The notes: generated by a model from the letters alone, not told the origin. A stretch of 64,000 nucleotides of DNA from Candidatus Dormiibacter inghamiae (GCA_016464825.1 JAEKNQ010000035.1:58175-122174); one strand, 5' to 3'. Counted from the first letter of the stretch, positions 50,669 through 63,090 are shown. Translations and numbers: made by a program.

Positions 50669-51991
50669 ATGGGTAAGAAGACGAGTCTCAAGGCCCTGTC
50701 GACCCTGGGTCTGATGGCGCTGCTGGTCAGCGTGGCCTGCGGCAATAGCAGCACTAGCACAAGCAGCAGCCCGGGCGGCAAGATCGGCGGCACAGTGCAC
50801 GTCCTGGCTGTTTGGTCAGGCTCTGAGCAGGAATCGTTCATGGCGGTGCTAAAGCCCTTCGAGGACCAGACAGGCATCAAGGTCGCCTATGAGAGCACCC
50901 GTGACCAGGACGCCGTCCTCACAACCCGGGTCACCGCCGGCAACCCGCCCGAACTCGCGGCAGCCCCGAGCCCGGCGCTGTTGACCAGGTTCGCTCAGCA
51001 GGGCAAGGTCGTCGCGCTCGACGATATCGTCGACCAGAGCAAGCTCAAGTCCGAGTATGCCAAGAGCTGGATCGACCTCGGCACCATCAACGGCAAGCTC
51101 TACCAGATCTTCTCCTGGGCCTCTCTGAAGGGCCTGGTCTGGTACGACCCCAAAGTCTGGCAGGCCAAGGGCTACACGGTCCCTAAGACGTGGAACGACA
51201 TGATCAGCCTGCAGAACAAGATGAAGGCGGACGGAACGGCGCCCTGGTGCGTCGGCCTCGAGAGCGGTGCGGCGTCCGGCTGGCCGGGCAGCGATTGGGT
51301 CAAGGAGATAGTCCTCGGCCAGTCTGGGCCATCCGTCTACGACAGCTGGTGGCAGGGCAAGACCAAGTGGACGTCCAATGAGATCAAGTCCGCCTGGACT
51401 TCCTGGGGCAACATCCTTGGCCCCAATAATGCCAACGTCTACGGCGGCAAGAACTTCATGGTCTCGACCAACTTCGCCGACGCCGGCACCCCCATGTTCG
51501 CCAGCCCGCCCAAATGCAACATGCACAATCAGGCGTCCTTCATCACCGACTTCTTCACGAAGGCGGTGCCGACGCTCAAGACGGGTGAGGACTTCAACTT
51601 CTTCCCGCTGCCTTCCGTCAACAGCAAGTACGACGGTGCCCACGTAGTCTCCGGCGACACTTTCTCGGTGTTCAAGCGGACCCCGCAGTCCGAGGCGCTG
51701 ATCAAGTACCTGGCCACCGCCGAGGCGCAGGCGATCTGGGTCAAGCGGGGCGGGAAAATCTCGCCTAACAACAAGACCAACCTCAGTGACTATCCCGATG
51801 CGATCTCCAAGCAGACCGCCCAACTCCTGACGCAATCCAAGATCGCGAAGTACGACGCAGGGGACCTGATGCCGGCCGACATGAAGAACGCTTACTGGAC
51901 AGCGGTCCTGAACTACGTCCAGGATGAGAGCAAGCTGGATTCCATCCTGGCTGGACTGGACAAGGTGCAAGCGTCGTCCAATACTGGTTAG
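50669..51991 (+). CDS. Sugar ABC transporter, extracellular solute-binding lipoprotein
   Basis: The 440-residue protein from ATG 50669 has a lipoprotein-like signal (LMALLVSVAC, Cys24; the -3 residue is Ser, so the lipobox is imperfect) and a Ser/Thr-rich linker. The body is of family 1 solute-binding type: VHVLAVWSGSEQESFMAVL, FEDQTGIKVAYEST, GKLYQIFSWAS and AEAQAIWVKRGGKISPN. It captures sugar or oligosaccharide outside the membrane and hands it to the two permeases. It is the first gene of the operon behind the LacI-controlled promoter. Confidence 0.93.
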   Translation: MGKKTSLKALSTLGLMALLVSVACGNSSTSTSSSPGGKIGGTVHVLAVWSGSEQESFMAVLKPFEDQTGIKVAYESTRDQDAVLTTRVTAGNPPELAAAPSPALLTRFAQQGKVVALDDIVDQSKLKSEYAKSWIDLGTINGKLYQIFSWASLKGLVWYDPKVWQAKGYTVPKTWNDMISLQNKMKADGTAPWCVGLESGAASGWPGSDWVKEIVLGQSGPSVYDSWWQGKTKWTSNEIKSAWTSWGNILGPNNANVYGGKNFMVSTNFADAGTPMFASPPKCNMHNQASFITDFFTKAVPTLKTGEDFNFFPLPSVNSKYDGAHVVSGDTFSVFKRTPQSEALIKYLATAEAQAIWVKRGGKISPNNKTNLSDYPDAISKQTAQLLTQSKIAKYDAGDLMPADMKNAYWTAVLNYVQDESKLDSILAGLDKVQASSNTG

Positions 51992-52011
51992 CGGGTTAGC
52001 GAGGTAAGGGC

Positions 52012-53010
52012 ATGAACTGGGGCAGCTTCCTGACCACCCAGCTGCCGACGCTGGTGGTGGTGATTGTGGGTGTGCCGGCAGTGATCGTCGGCTATATAGT
52101 GGCCGGTGAATTCCTGGTCCGGCGGCTCCCTGATGCCGCCCGTCCCTCGGTCCGACCCTGGCTCTGGGTCGGACCTGCCCTCTTCTTCGTCGCCGCCTTC
52201 CTCGTCGTGCCGGCCATCCTCACTGCCAAGGCCAGCCTCGAGACAAGCAAAGGTGACTTCACGGGACTCACCAACTACGCCCGCCAGCTGGGGGATTTCC
52301 CAAGCGGAGGCGCCTGGATCGCCATCCGCAACAACGTTTACTGGTTGGTGCTCTACACGCTGTTCGTGCTCGCCTTCGGGCTCATTCTGGCCGTGCTCTT
52401 CGATCGCGTGCGCTATGAGAGCTTGGTCAAGTCCCTGATTTTCATGCCCATGGCTATCTCGTCTGTGGCCCTGGGCGTGATCTGGAAGTTCATGTACTGG
52501 TACCAGCCTCCCGGCCAGATTCAGACAGGCACTGTCAACGCGATCCTTACAGGCCTCCTCCGGACCGACCCCAGGATCTGGATCCAGGACCCCAAGGTCA
52601 ACAACTTCGCCATCATCGGCGCTGCCGTCTGGGGCATCACAGGCTTCGCCATGGTCATCCTGTCGGCCGCGTTGAAGGGCATCCCCGCAGATCTGCTGGA
52701 GGCCGCCCGGGTCGACGGAGCCGGCGAGCTCACGGTTTTCCGCCGGGTGATCTTTCCACTGATGATGCCCACTGTCGTCGTGGTCGGGACCACTCTCGTG
52801 ATCTTCGCCCTGAAGGCGTTCGACGTCGTCTACGTGATGACGGGCGGCAACTACGACACCGACGTGCTCGCCAACCGCATGTACAAACTCCTCTACTTCT
52901 CAGGCAACACGGGGGGCGCGGCAGCGGTGGCGATGATCCTGCTGGCGGCCGTGATCCCGGTGCTGATCTTCAACCTGCGCCAGTTCCGCGCTGTGGAGGC
53001 AAGACGATGA
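52012..53010 (+). CDS. Sugar ABC transporter permease (MalF-like)
   Basis: A 332-residue polytopic protein. It has an unusual extra N-terminal helix (about 11-35), then the standard six helices. The cytoplasmic EAA loop is EAARVDGAGELTVFRRVIFP (about 230-249), which docks to the ATPase. It follows the binding protein gene by 20 bp and precedes the second permease by 37 bp. Confidence 0.92.
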   Translation: MNWGSFLTTQLPTLVVVIVGVPAVIVGYIVAGEFLVRRLPDAARPSVRPWLWVGPALFFVAAFLVVPAILTAKASLETSKGDFTGLTNYARQLGDFPSGGAWIAIRNNVYWLVLYTLFVLAFGLILAVLFDRVRYESLVKSLIFMPMAISSVALGVIWKFMYWYQPPGQIQTGTVNAILTGLLRTDPRIWIQDPKVNNFAIIGAAVWGITGFAMVILSAALKGIPADLLEAARVDGAGELTVFRRVIFPLMMPTVVVVGTTLVIFALKAFDVVYVMTGGNYDTDVLANRMYKLLYFSGNTGGAAAVAMILLAAVIPVLIFNLRQFRAVEARR

Positions 53011-53047
53011 TTACCCGACCGAGTCTCCGCCCTTACGAGGCCCCCCG

Positions 53048-53971
53048 ATGAGCATTGCAGTTGCCGATCGGCCGGGTACCGCTGCTACGGCTGCCCGGTT
53101 CTCGCCCCGGTGGATCTCCGATCGCCTGTCGAAGGTCGTCCTGCATGTGGCTGTGATAGGCCTCACGGCGGCGTGGATTGTGCCCACGGCGGGCATCCTG
53201 GTGACCTCCTTCCGGCCCTTCTCGAAGATCTCGACCAGCGGTTGGTGGACAGCGCTGGCGCCCTCCTTCAGTTTCACCGTCGACAACTACTCCAAGGTGC
53301 TCGGCAGCAGCAACCTGGGCCAGAGCTTCTTCAACAGCTTCATGATCTCCATCCCTGGCACCATCATCCCGATCGCTATCGCCGCCTTCGCGGCCTACGC
53401 CTTCTCCTGGATGAAGTTCTGGGGCCGGGACTGGATTTTCCTGGGCATCGTAGGGGTGCTCGCGATCCCCCTCCAGCTCAGCTTCGTGCCCGTGCTGAGC
53501 TTCTTCGTCGCCCACGGCATCACGTCGGCAAACCTGTCCTGGGCACCGTTTCTCCCGGTGTGGCTCGCACACACAGGTTATGGTCTGCCCTTCTCGATTT
53601 ATCTGCTCGCGAACTTTTTCCGTGCACTTCCCAGCGACCTCTTCGAATCGGCGGAGATAGACGGTGCCGGCACGCTGACTGTGTTCTTCCGAATCGTTCT
53701 CCCGCTGTCGGTGCCGGCGCTGGCCTCGCTCGTCATCTTCCAGTTTCTCTGGATCTGGAACGACCTGCTGGTTGCCCTGATCTACGTCGGCGGCGCGCCG
53801 GAGGTGGCGCCGCTGACTGTGACGCTGGCCAACCTGACCAATTCCCTCGGGCAGGGTTATCACCTGCTGACCGCGGCCGCCTTCTTCTCGATGATCATTC
53901 CGTTGATAGTGTTCCTCAGCCTGCAGCGCTACTTCGTGCGCGGCATCCTGGCCGGCTCTGTGAAGGGGTAA
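53048..53971 (+). CDS. Sugar ABC transporter permease (MalG-like)
   Basis: The 307-residue protein has six helices and the EAA motif ESAEIDGAGTLTVFFRIVLP (about 200-219). The C-terminal sequence YFVRGILAGSVKG is typical of MalG-type permeases. It forms the membrane channel with the MalF-like protein. The ATPase gene follows after 6 bp. Confidence 0.93.
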   Translation: MSIAVADRPGTAATAARFSPRWISDRLSKVVLHVAVIGLTAAWIVPTAGILVTSFRPFSKISTSGWWTALAPSFSFTVDNYSKVLGSSNLGQSFFNSFMISIPGTIIPIAIAAFAAYAFSWMKFWGRDWIFLGIVGVLAIPLQLSFVPVLSFFVAHGITSANLSWAPFLPVWLAHTGYGLPFSIYLLANFFRALPSDLFESAEIDGAGTLTVFFRIVLPLSVPALASLVIFQFLWIWNDLLVALIYVGGAPEVAPLTVTLANLTNSLGQGYHLLTAAAFFSMIIPLIVFLSLQRYFVRGILAGSVKG

Positions 53972-53977
53972 CTCGAC

Positions 53978-55036
<1,059 letters not shown>

Positions 55037-55536
55037 ACGCAGGTCCTGGTCGGGCGGATAGCGAAGCCGCTGCCTTCACTCCGGTGTAACTGAACGGAGG
55101 CTAACGGTTTGAGGTCGACGCTTGGTGTCGCTAAAGCCCCTTGCTGATCGCGTCGGCTCGGTAGTGATCTGTGTGCGGTCCGGCGTTCTGCTTGCTCCGG
55201 CCGTTATGGTCGACCGCGGCCGCGATCCTGGTCGCCGCACTCCTCTTTCGGCCTCCGGGGACTCGCGGACAGACGCTGGTGGACCGGGGGTTTGACCGCG
55301 CCGCTAGGAAGGTCTGCGCCAGGTCCGACCCTCGGGAGGAGATCCGGAGGCCGAGTCCAGCCCGAACAGCCGGCCCCGCGTGGACGTCCCGTGCGAAGAC
55401 CGCGCCCACTGAGTGAACAGAGGGGACTGTTCGGACGTCATTGAATTGAGGGGGCGGCCGATTCCCGGCGGGGACACGCTTTCACTCAGCACCGCGCCGC
55501 ACGTGTTCACAGCCTTCGGAGGACCGCAGACTAAAC
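55037..55536. other. 500-bp gap without a supported gene
   Basis: Frames in this gap have no recognisable product, no good start sites and overlap each other on both strands. It probably holds the end of the sugar importer transcript and the promoter of the histidine kinase. GGAGGACC at 55518-55525 lies about 11 bp before the kinase ATG and may be its ribosome-binding site. I see nothing else. Confidence 0.4.
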
Positions 55537-56211
55537 ATGACCATCGAGACGCTCAGCGACGTAGGAGCAGGAGTGACCGAACGCCTGTCGATCGAGCTGC
55601 GCGTCAAGCAGGAGCTCGCTCGCGAGCTGCACGACCGAGTCGCCCAGATTCTGACGACCATGCTCGTCGAGATGGAGAGGATCAAGTCCCCGGGGTTCCC
55701 CCATGAGTGCGTGCCGGCCGAGGTGAGCCACTATCAGGACGCGACCCGGGAGGTGCTGGGCAATATCCGCCAGATCCTCGGTGAGTTGCAGCAGGAGGAG
55801 AACTTGGGCCGGGACTTGCCGGAGCGAGTGCAGTGTCTGCTTGACCGGTTCCAGGCGCGCACCGGCATCTTGACCCGCCTCTCCGTATCGGCGAGCTGGC
55901 CGCGCCGGGTGACAAGCATGGCCGCGGTCAACCTCTATCGCCTTCTGGAGGAGGCGCTCAATAACATCCAACTACACAGCGGTGCTAAGTCGGTGGAGGT
56001 TTTTCTCGAGCTGGCCAAGAGCGATCTGGTAGCTGTCAGGGTGGTCGACGACGGCCGTGGCTTCGCCGCCGGCCTGGGAGAGCGGATCGGCCTAGGTCTG
56101 CTCGGGATGAAGGAGCGTGCCCTGCTGCTGGGAGGGGAATTGAAGATCGAGCCAGCGAGCCCGCACGGTACCGCACTCACAGCCGTCATTCCTCGGGAGA
56201 ATCTGAGCTGA
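55537..56211 (+). CDS. Orphan histidine kinase (NarL/DegS type)
   Basis: A 224-residue soluble kinase. The HisKA_3 box is ARELHDRVAQILTT with His32 as the phosphate acceptor, followed by a helical dimerisation segment. The ATP domain has LYRLLEEALNNIQLHSGA (N box), VVDDGRGFA (G1) and GLGLLGMKERA (G2). It has no sensor or membrane domain, and no response-regulator gene is adjacent. It follows the sugar importer by 500 bp, so a link to sugar sensing is only a guess. Confidence 0.88.
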   Translation: MTIETLSDVGAGVTERLSIELRVKQELARELHDRVAQILTTMLVEMERIKSPGFPHECVPAEVSHYQDATREVLGNIRQILGELQQEENLGRDLPERVQCLLDRFQARTGILTRLSVSASWPRRVTSMAAVNLYRLLEEALNNIQLHSGAKSVEVFLELAKSDLVAVRVVDDGRGFAAGLGERIGLGLLGMKERALLLGGELKIEPASPHGTALTAVIPRENLS

Positions 56212-56404
56212 TCGGCCCAGCGATACCGGTGAGGTTCCTGATCGCAATCTGACCCCGTCCGGCAGAGGCTGCTAAGACAAGAGCACCGGTGGGCCGTCTT
56301 CGATCACAGAGCCGCCCGCGGCCGCGCCTCGACCAGGCGTAGGCAGCACCATTCTCGCTCCCTTTCTCCGGCCGCCCGGCCTCGGCCCAGTAGCCTTCGG
56401 ACCC

Positions 56405-57223
56405 ATGGCAACACTTGTGGTTCACGGCGGGTCGGGCGCGCCCCCCGAGGCGGAGTGGCAGCCGCGGCAGGCAGCTGTTGAGGGTGCTCGAGAAGCGGGC
56501 TGGGCGGCGATGGGCGGTGGAGCGCTGGAGGCAGTCCTGGCGGCGGTCCGCCGCCTGGAGGATGAGCCCTGGCTCAACGCCGGTTTCGGGGCCGTACTGA
56601 ACCAGGATCAGCAGCCGGAGCTCGACGCAGCAGTCATGGAGGGCGGCCAGCTGCGCGCCGGCGCTGTCGGCGCTGTCAAGGACGTACGTCATCCTGTCGA
56701 TCTCGCCCGGGCGGTGATGGAGGACGGCCGGCACGTGCTCATCGTCGGAGCGGGCGCCTCCGCCTTCGCCCGCGAGAAGAACATCGAGACTGTCGATCCT
56801 GAGTTCTTCATCGCCGAGCACCGCCTCCATCCCCGGGCCCCAGAGCAAGACACGGTGGGGGCGGTGGCCAGGGATGACAGCGGCCGGTTGGCGGTGGCCG
56901 TCTCCACTGGCGGCATGTCAGGCAAGTGGCCGGGACGGTTGGGTGACTCGCCAGTACCTGGCGCGGGCTTCTACGCCGACGACCGCCTCGGCGCCGTTTG
57001 CTCCACCGGCCACGGGGAAGGGTTCCTGCGCCTGGTCCTCGCCTATCGCGTAGCCGAGCAGATGGGCTTAGGCGGAGCGCCAGGTCAGGTCGCCGACTGG
57101 GCCCTGGAGGAGCTGAAGCAGCGCACAGGGCTGGAGGGTGGCTTCATAGCCATCGATTCCGGAGGTCGCCCTGGCGCGGCCTTCAACACGCGGTTCATGG
57201 CCTGGGCGTACAGGGTTGGATGA
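56405..57223 (+). CDS. Isoaspartyl peptidase / L-asparaginase (Ntn hydrolase)
   Basis: The 272-residue precursor begins MATLVVHGGSGAPP, typical of this family, with WLNAGFGAVLN and ELDAAVMEGG. The self-cleavage site is before the Thr of QDTVGAVARD (about residue 158), which becomes the N-terminal nucleophile of the beta subunit. STGGMSGKWPGRLGDSP (about 177) is the substrate loop. The enzyme releases L-aspartate from asparagine or isoaspartyl peptides in the cytoplasm. The next gene starts within its last codons. Confidence 0.92.
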   Translation: MATLVVHGGSGAPPEAEWQPRQAAVEGAREAGWAAMGGGALEAVLAAVRRLEDEPWLNAGFGAVLNQDQQPELDAAVMEGGQLRAGAVGAVKDVRHPVDLARAVMEDGRHVLIVGAGASAFAREKNIETVDPEFFIAEHRLHPRAPEQDTVGAVARDDSGRLAVAVSTGGMSGKWPGRLGDSPVPGAGFYADDRLGAVCSTGHGEGFLRLVLAYRVAEQMGLGGAPGQVADWALEELKQRTGLEGGFIAIDSGGRPGAAFNTRFMAWAYRVG

Positions 57224-58840
57224 CGCTTGCCCGACCGGCGAGCTGATGGCGCAGGCGCTCCGGCAGGAGGGCTGTGGTCCCATCTTCACCCTCAACGGCG
57301 CCCACATCTGGGGCCTGTATCTCGGCGCCGAGCGGCACGGCCTGCCGCTCATCGACGTCCGCCACGAGCAGACCGCGGGCTTCGCGGCGGAGGGCTGGGC
57401 CAAGCTGACGCGGCGCTGCGGAGTCGCTGCCGTGACGGCCGGCCCCGGTGTCACCAACGTCATCTCATCGGTGGCGGCGGCCCGCATGAACGACAGCCCT
57501 GTGCTCTTCCTGGGCGGCCGCGCCCAGACAGGCCGTTGGGGCCAGGGAGCGCTCCAGGAGCTGGACCACCTGCCGCTGCTGGAGCCCCTGACCAAGTCGG
57601 CGACCACCCTGCTGGACCCGAGAGAGGCCTATCGCCTGACGGCTGAAGCCATGAGACTGGCGCTGAGCCGGAGGACTGGCCCGACCTACCTGGACGTGCC
57701 TGTCGATCTCTTTCTGCAAGCGCCGGAGCCACCTGAGGCAACTGAGCATCTGCTGCCGGATCCCGGTCCGCCGGCGGATCCCGACGCAGTCACCCGGGCG
57801 GCGGCGCTGATCCGCGGGGCGGCCAGACCCGCCCTGGTCGCCGGCAGCGGCGTTTGGTGGGCTCAGGCAGAGGATGAGCTGGTCAGGCTGGCCGAGGCGG
57901 CCTGGCTGCCGGTGATGCTGAACGGCCAGGCGCGCGGCATGTTGCCGCCCGGACACCCTCTGTTTGCCTCCCGCGCCCGGGGCACTACCCTGGGCGAGGC
58001 AGACGTGCTGGTCGTGGTCGGAGCGCCGCTCGATTTCCGGCTCAACTTTGGTGAGCCTCCCCTCGTCGCAGCAGGGGCACAGATCATCTACGTGGACGTC
58101 GACGCCTACCGCAAGCACCGACCGGCCGCTGCTTCGCTCTTCGGCGATGTCAAGGACGCGCTCGCCAGGCTGGCGGACGCGCTGGCCGACACGCCGAAGC
58201 GAACTGATTGGCTGGACCGGGTTCGGGGCGCCAACGCCAGCGCCGTGGCGGGCGATCGAGCCCTGGCCGCCAGCGCCGGCGCGCCTGTGCATCCGGCCCG
58301 ACTCATTGCCGAGGTCGAAGGGGCGATCGATGCTGATGCGATAGTCGTCGGCGATGGCGGCGACATCGTGTCCTTCGCCGGCCGCCTGCTGCAGCGGGAG
58401 AAGCCTGGCCTTTGGCTTGACAGCGGTCCGTTCGGCTGCCTCGGCTCCGGGCCCGGCTACGCCCTGGCCGCCAAGCTGGCACACCCTGATCGTCAGGTGG
58501 TGCTTCTGGCCGGGGACGGCGCTTTCGGCTTCTCGGCGATGGAGTTCGACACGCTGATCCGACACCGGGTGGCCATCGTGTGCGTGATCGGCAACAACGG
58601 CATCTGGGCTCTGGAGAAGCACCCGATGGAGCGAATCCTGGGCACGTCGCTTGTAGCGGATCTCCGACCTGGCACTCGCTATGACCAGGTGGTGGCAGCA
58701 CTGGGCGGTTATGGCGAGCTGGTGGAACAGCCGGAGGAGATTCGCCCAGCCATGACCCGAGCCTTCAGGGCCGGCGTGCCGGCCTGCCTCAACGTGATCT
58801 GCGATCCTAGAGCCGAGTACCCTAGGTCGTCAGAGCTGAT

Positions 58841-58844
<4 letters not shown>
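57216..58844 (+). CDS. Thiamine pyrophosphate enzyme (oxalyl-CoA decarboxylase / 2-hydroxyacyl-CoA lyase-like)
   Basis: From TTG 57216 the protein has 542 residues in three domains of the acetolactate-synthase superfamily. The activating Glu51 is in RHEQTAGFAAEGWAKL, AVTAGPGVTNVISSVA follows, and the TPP-binding motif is GDGAFGFSAMEFDTL...NN. The pattern is nearer to oxalyl-CoA decarboxylases and 2-hydroxyacyl-CoA lyases than to acetolactate synthase, but the substrate is unproven. It overlaps asparaginase by 8 bp and glutamate dehydrogenase by 4 bp, so the three are one translational unit. Confidence 0.85.
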
Positions 58845-60112
<1,268 letters not shown>

Positions 60113-60367
60113 TCGTTCCGGCCCGGCTTCGAACGGCATTCGGCAGGCAAAAGGCTCATCTCGGGGCGGTTCCGGCAGGTGACTCGGTAGGGGATCGGAG
60201 AAGGCTCAGAGTTCCAACCGAGTGGTGGATGTGCTCCAAAAACGGGTACTGATGCCCGAGTTCGTCAGGACAGCCGAGAGGTGCAGGCGAGGGCCGACAG
60301 TTGGCCGGCCGCTCGCACTGCGGATCGTTCACAGGAGCTCACTCAGGGCTACCTTTGTCACCGTTTC

Positions 60368-60631
60368 CTAAGGGACGGTTGGACGCTGTCTGGCGTTCTC
60401 TTGGGCTTCGCGGGCCGGGCTCTCGGTCGCCTCGTGCGTGGCGTCCTCGTTGGACCTGACGGTGCCCGGACTCTGGTTGGCAGGGGTCGTGGTGCCCGGG
60501 CTGGCGGCAGTGGTGGTTGTTGCCGCACCGGCCGTGATTGCGTTCGCGACCAGCGCGCCTCCTATCACTCCTCCGGTGAGCATCGATCCAGCCAGCGCTG
60601 CCCCTGTCATGACTTTCCGCATTGTGTTCAT
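60368..60631 (-). CDS. Small secreted or membrane-anchored protein
   Basis: AGAGGAG (about 8 bp upstream) precedes ATG 60631. The 87-residue product starts MNTMRKVMTGAALAGSMLTG, a signal peptide or anchor helix (about 5-30), and continues as a Thr/Pro/Glu-rich polar chain. No family is recognised. It is divergent from the EntS-like exporter gene, with about 145 bp between them. Longer frames (start at 60664) exist but lack a ribosome-binding site. Confidence 0.6.
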   Translation of the reverse strand: MNTMRKVMTGAALAGSMLTGGVIGGALVANAITAGAATTTTAASPGTTTPANQSPGTVRSNEDATHEATESPAREAQENARQRPTVP

Positions 60632-60776
60632 GGGATACTCCTCTGATTCTTGAATTTTTGCCAACCATGCAGGTCAAGCAATCGGCCCTGGTAGCTACCA
60701 ATGGTTTGATCTTGCCGATACCGACCTTTCGGATCCATTACGTCCGCCGAAGTACTTCGGGGAGGTTTTCAACGCC

Positions 60777-62015
60777 CTGTTCCGAACCCTTGCCTTAGAC
60801 GTTCGTCCGCTTCGGCACCGCGAGTTTCGGTTGCTGCTGCTTGCCACCTGGGTAAGCCTCGTCGGAACGGAGTTCACCGAGGTTGCGCTGCCCTTCCAGA
60901 TATTCCAGCAGACCCACTCCGCGCTCGCCAACGGGCTGCTCGGACTGGTTGCGGCAGCGTGTTGAGAAGCAGGATCGCCGAAAGGGCAGCCTGGGTAAGT
61001 TCGGTCAAGCGAACCATGTTGCGACGATTGCGAGCGTCCGCCAGCACTCCACCCAGCAACCCGAGGAGCAGTACGGGCCCGATCTGGGCCACGGCTGTGG
61101 CCGCTTTACGTCGTGGGCGCACTCCAGGCGGGGCTATTCGGGCTGCAGCGACCTTCCCTCGACGCCATGCTGCCGCGCCTGGCGCCGCGCGTGGAGATGA
61201 CCGCTGCCAATGCCATTCACGGTTTCGCCCTCAGTACGGGTCTCCTGCTCGGCCCGGCCGTTGGCGGCCTGATCATCACTTTCGCGGGCCTGCCCAGCGT
61301 CTACGCCATCGACGTCGCGAGCTTCGGCTTCTCGCTGCTCTTGCTGGCGCTGATGAAGGCGATACCCCCGGCGGAAGACGCGGGCGCCCTCTCATTGCGT
61401 TGGATCGGCGAGGGCTTCGCCTACGCCTGGAGCCGGAAGGACCTGCTCGGCACCTATCTGGTGGACATGGCTGCGATGTTCTTCGGCATTCCGATCGCGC
61501 TCTTTCCGGCGATAGCCGCCGGCTATGGGGGAGCCTCGGCGCTGGGTTTCCTTCTTTCGGTCGGGTACGCCGGCAACCTGTTGACATACGCCACCAGCGG
61601 CTGGACTTCGCGCGTGCACAGGCACGGGCTGGCGGTCACGGCGGGAGCCCTGATCTACGGCGGCGGAGTGGTCCTGTTCGGCCTTGCCAATTCTCTCTGG
61701 CTCGCCTTGCTGTTCCTCGCGGTCGCCAACGCCGGCGACACCATCAGCGGCATCTTCCGGTCGACCATCTGGAACCAGAGCGTGCCCGACCATCTGCGCG
61801 GCCGGCTGGCCTCAATCGAGTTGCTCAGCTATTCCAGCGGCCCTCTGCTGGGCAACGTCGAATCGGGCGTTGTCAGTTCGCTGGCAGGTGTTCGCAACGC
61901 GGTGTGGTCGGGCGGCCTCCTGGCGATGGCCGGAGCGGTGGCCGTAGTTCTGGCTCTGCCTGCCTTCCGCGGCTACGATGCCCGCAAATCTGCGTCCGGC
62001 GGTGCTGGAGCTTGA
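60777..62015 (+). pseudogene. EntS-like MFS exporter, split by an internal 138-bp inversion
   Basis: The N-terminal part reads DVRPLRHREFRLLLLATWVS and continues to NGLLGLVAAAC, then stops at 60963. The C-terminal part (LWPLYVVGALQAGLFGLQRP onward, to 62015) covers about ten helices of an EntS/multidrug-type exporter. The missing helix 2-3 region is on the minus strand of the same place (QIGPVLLLGLLGGVLADARN and so on). Flipping 60956-61093 gives a continuous frame of about 412 codons: GLLGLVAAVAQIGP and LLLNTLLWPLYVVG at the two joints. GGGGAGG (60758-60764) marks the likely start region; the only in-frame candidate there is CTG 60777. Confidence 0.85.
60956..61093. other. 138-bp inverted segment within the exporter gene
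   Basis: This segment encodes the second and third membrane segments and MFS motif A (GGVLADARNRR) of the exporter in reverse orientation. Its length is exactly 46 codons. The left edge GCGGCAGC and the right edge GCTGTGGCCGC are imperfect inverted repeats (GCTG and CCGC match with a 3-base insertion), which could have served as crossover points. The reconstructed gene is in frame at both joints. Confidence 0.8.
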
Positions 62016-62034
62016 GCGCCGGCCGGGCCCATGG

Positions 62035-62239
62035 CTAGTTGCCTGTACCAGCCGAAAGAACCGCATCTCGGGGCTCAGGCCGCCGATGCGGGCGTCAAGG
62101 GGCCCGGCCCTTCGTCGTTACGGATTTCCAAATCCGCTCCTCCTCATTCCACCCTTTCCTTCGCCTCGACGCCCTGACCGGCGCCCTGGGCGGGCGCCTG
62201 CCCCGAGCTACGGCCCAATCGGCCGTTACAGGCAACTAG
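62035..62239. repeat. Intergenic element with 13-bp terminal inverted repeats; dispersed repeat copy B
   Basis: CTAGTTGCCTGTA at 62035-62047 is the exact inverse complement of TACAGGCAACTAG at 62227-62239, enclosing about 180 bp between two convergent genes. The right arm contains the stop codon of the ABC permease. The interior (62078-62205) matches the non-coding block at 25161-25290. Non-coding interior with terminal inverted repeats is the form of a small MITE-like element or a structured intergenic repeat. Confidence 0.55.
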
Positions 62240-63090
62240 AGCGCCCGGCGGCGGAAGCCCCAGTAGGTGAGACCGAACACGGCCACCAGCCAGAGCACAG
62301 TCCAGAGCAGAAAAGCAGTTGCGGGCGGCTCGGTCGCCCCAAAGGGGTTGCCCGCCCCCGCGCTGCCTGTCGCCTTCAGGGCTGCGATGACGGTCGCCGG
62401 CTCCATGGCAAAAACCGCTCCTCGCCAGAGAGCATCGGTGGGCAGCAGCAGCTTCATGATGAGACCGCCGGTGACGAGGCCATCGTTATGGATGGCCTGT
62501 CCCACGCCGCCGACTATGCCGCCGATCCAAGCCATGAAGTAACCGACTAGGGCGATGATGCCACCAGTCATGCCGGCCAGGCGGGTGGAGAGCGCCAGGG
62601 CCAGGGTCATGAGGATGATTCCCTCACCCGCCACGTAGACGATCAGCTCGACCGGCCGCGGCGGCAGGTAACCGGTGGCCCACCAGAGCACCAGCAGCTC
62701 CAGGATGGCGGCGCCGGCGGCGTAGATGACCACCAGCACCGCCAGGCCCAGCCACTTGCCCAGGACCACATCGAGCCTGCGGACCGGCCGCGCCAGGAGC
62801 GCGAGCAGGACCCCCGACTCGACATCGCTCGAGATCGTGGGGGAGGCCAGGACGACCGAGCTCAGGGCCAGGACGCCTGCAAACATGAAGACGATCACTA
62901 TCAGGAGCTGGGAAGCGATGAGGCGGATCTGATAGTCAGGCAGCCGCTGGCCGTTGCCGGCTTCACCCAGCTTGGTGAAGCCCCAGCCGGTCAGGCCGAT
63001 GATGACGAGCGTCAGGAGCAGGAGCGCGAGCAGCAGTCGCCGGCGGGATGCTTCCCAGACCGTGAGCTTGGCGATGGTCAGGGCCGCCAT
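62236..63090 (-). CDS. ABC-2 type exporter permease
   Basis: ATG 63090 gives 284 residues with six hydrophobic helices; the N-terminus reads MAALTIAKLTVWEASRRRLL, the usual start of NosY/ABC-2 permeases. LARPVRRLDVVLGKWLGLA (about 105) is a conserved amphipathic segment of this family. The start overlaps the ATPase stop (TGATG). The two form a small exporter of unknown substrate. Confidence 0.88.
   Translation of the reverse strand: MAALTIAKLTVWEASRRRLLLALLLLTLVIIGLTGWGFTKLGEAGNGQRLPDYQIRLIASQLLIVIVFMFAGVLALSSVVLASPTISSDVESGVLLALLARPVRRLDVVLGKWLGLAVLVVIYAAGAAILELLVLWWATGYLPPRPVELIVYVAGEGIILMTLALALSTRLAGMTGGIIALVGYFMAWIGGIVGGVGQAIHNDGLVTGGLIMKLLLPTDALWRGAVFAMEPATVIAALKATGSAGAGNPFGATEPPATAFLLWTVLWLVAVFGLTYWGFRRRAL

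Noticed and set aside
55131..55416. Opposed 92- and 81-codon frames in the gap before the histidine kinase
   Set aside because: The frames mirror each other on both strands, lack ribosome-binding sites and resemble no family. Both cannot be real and neither is convincing.
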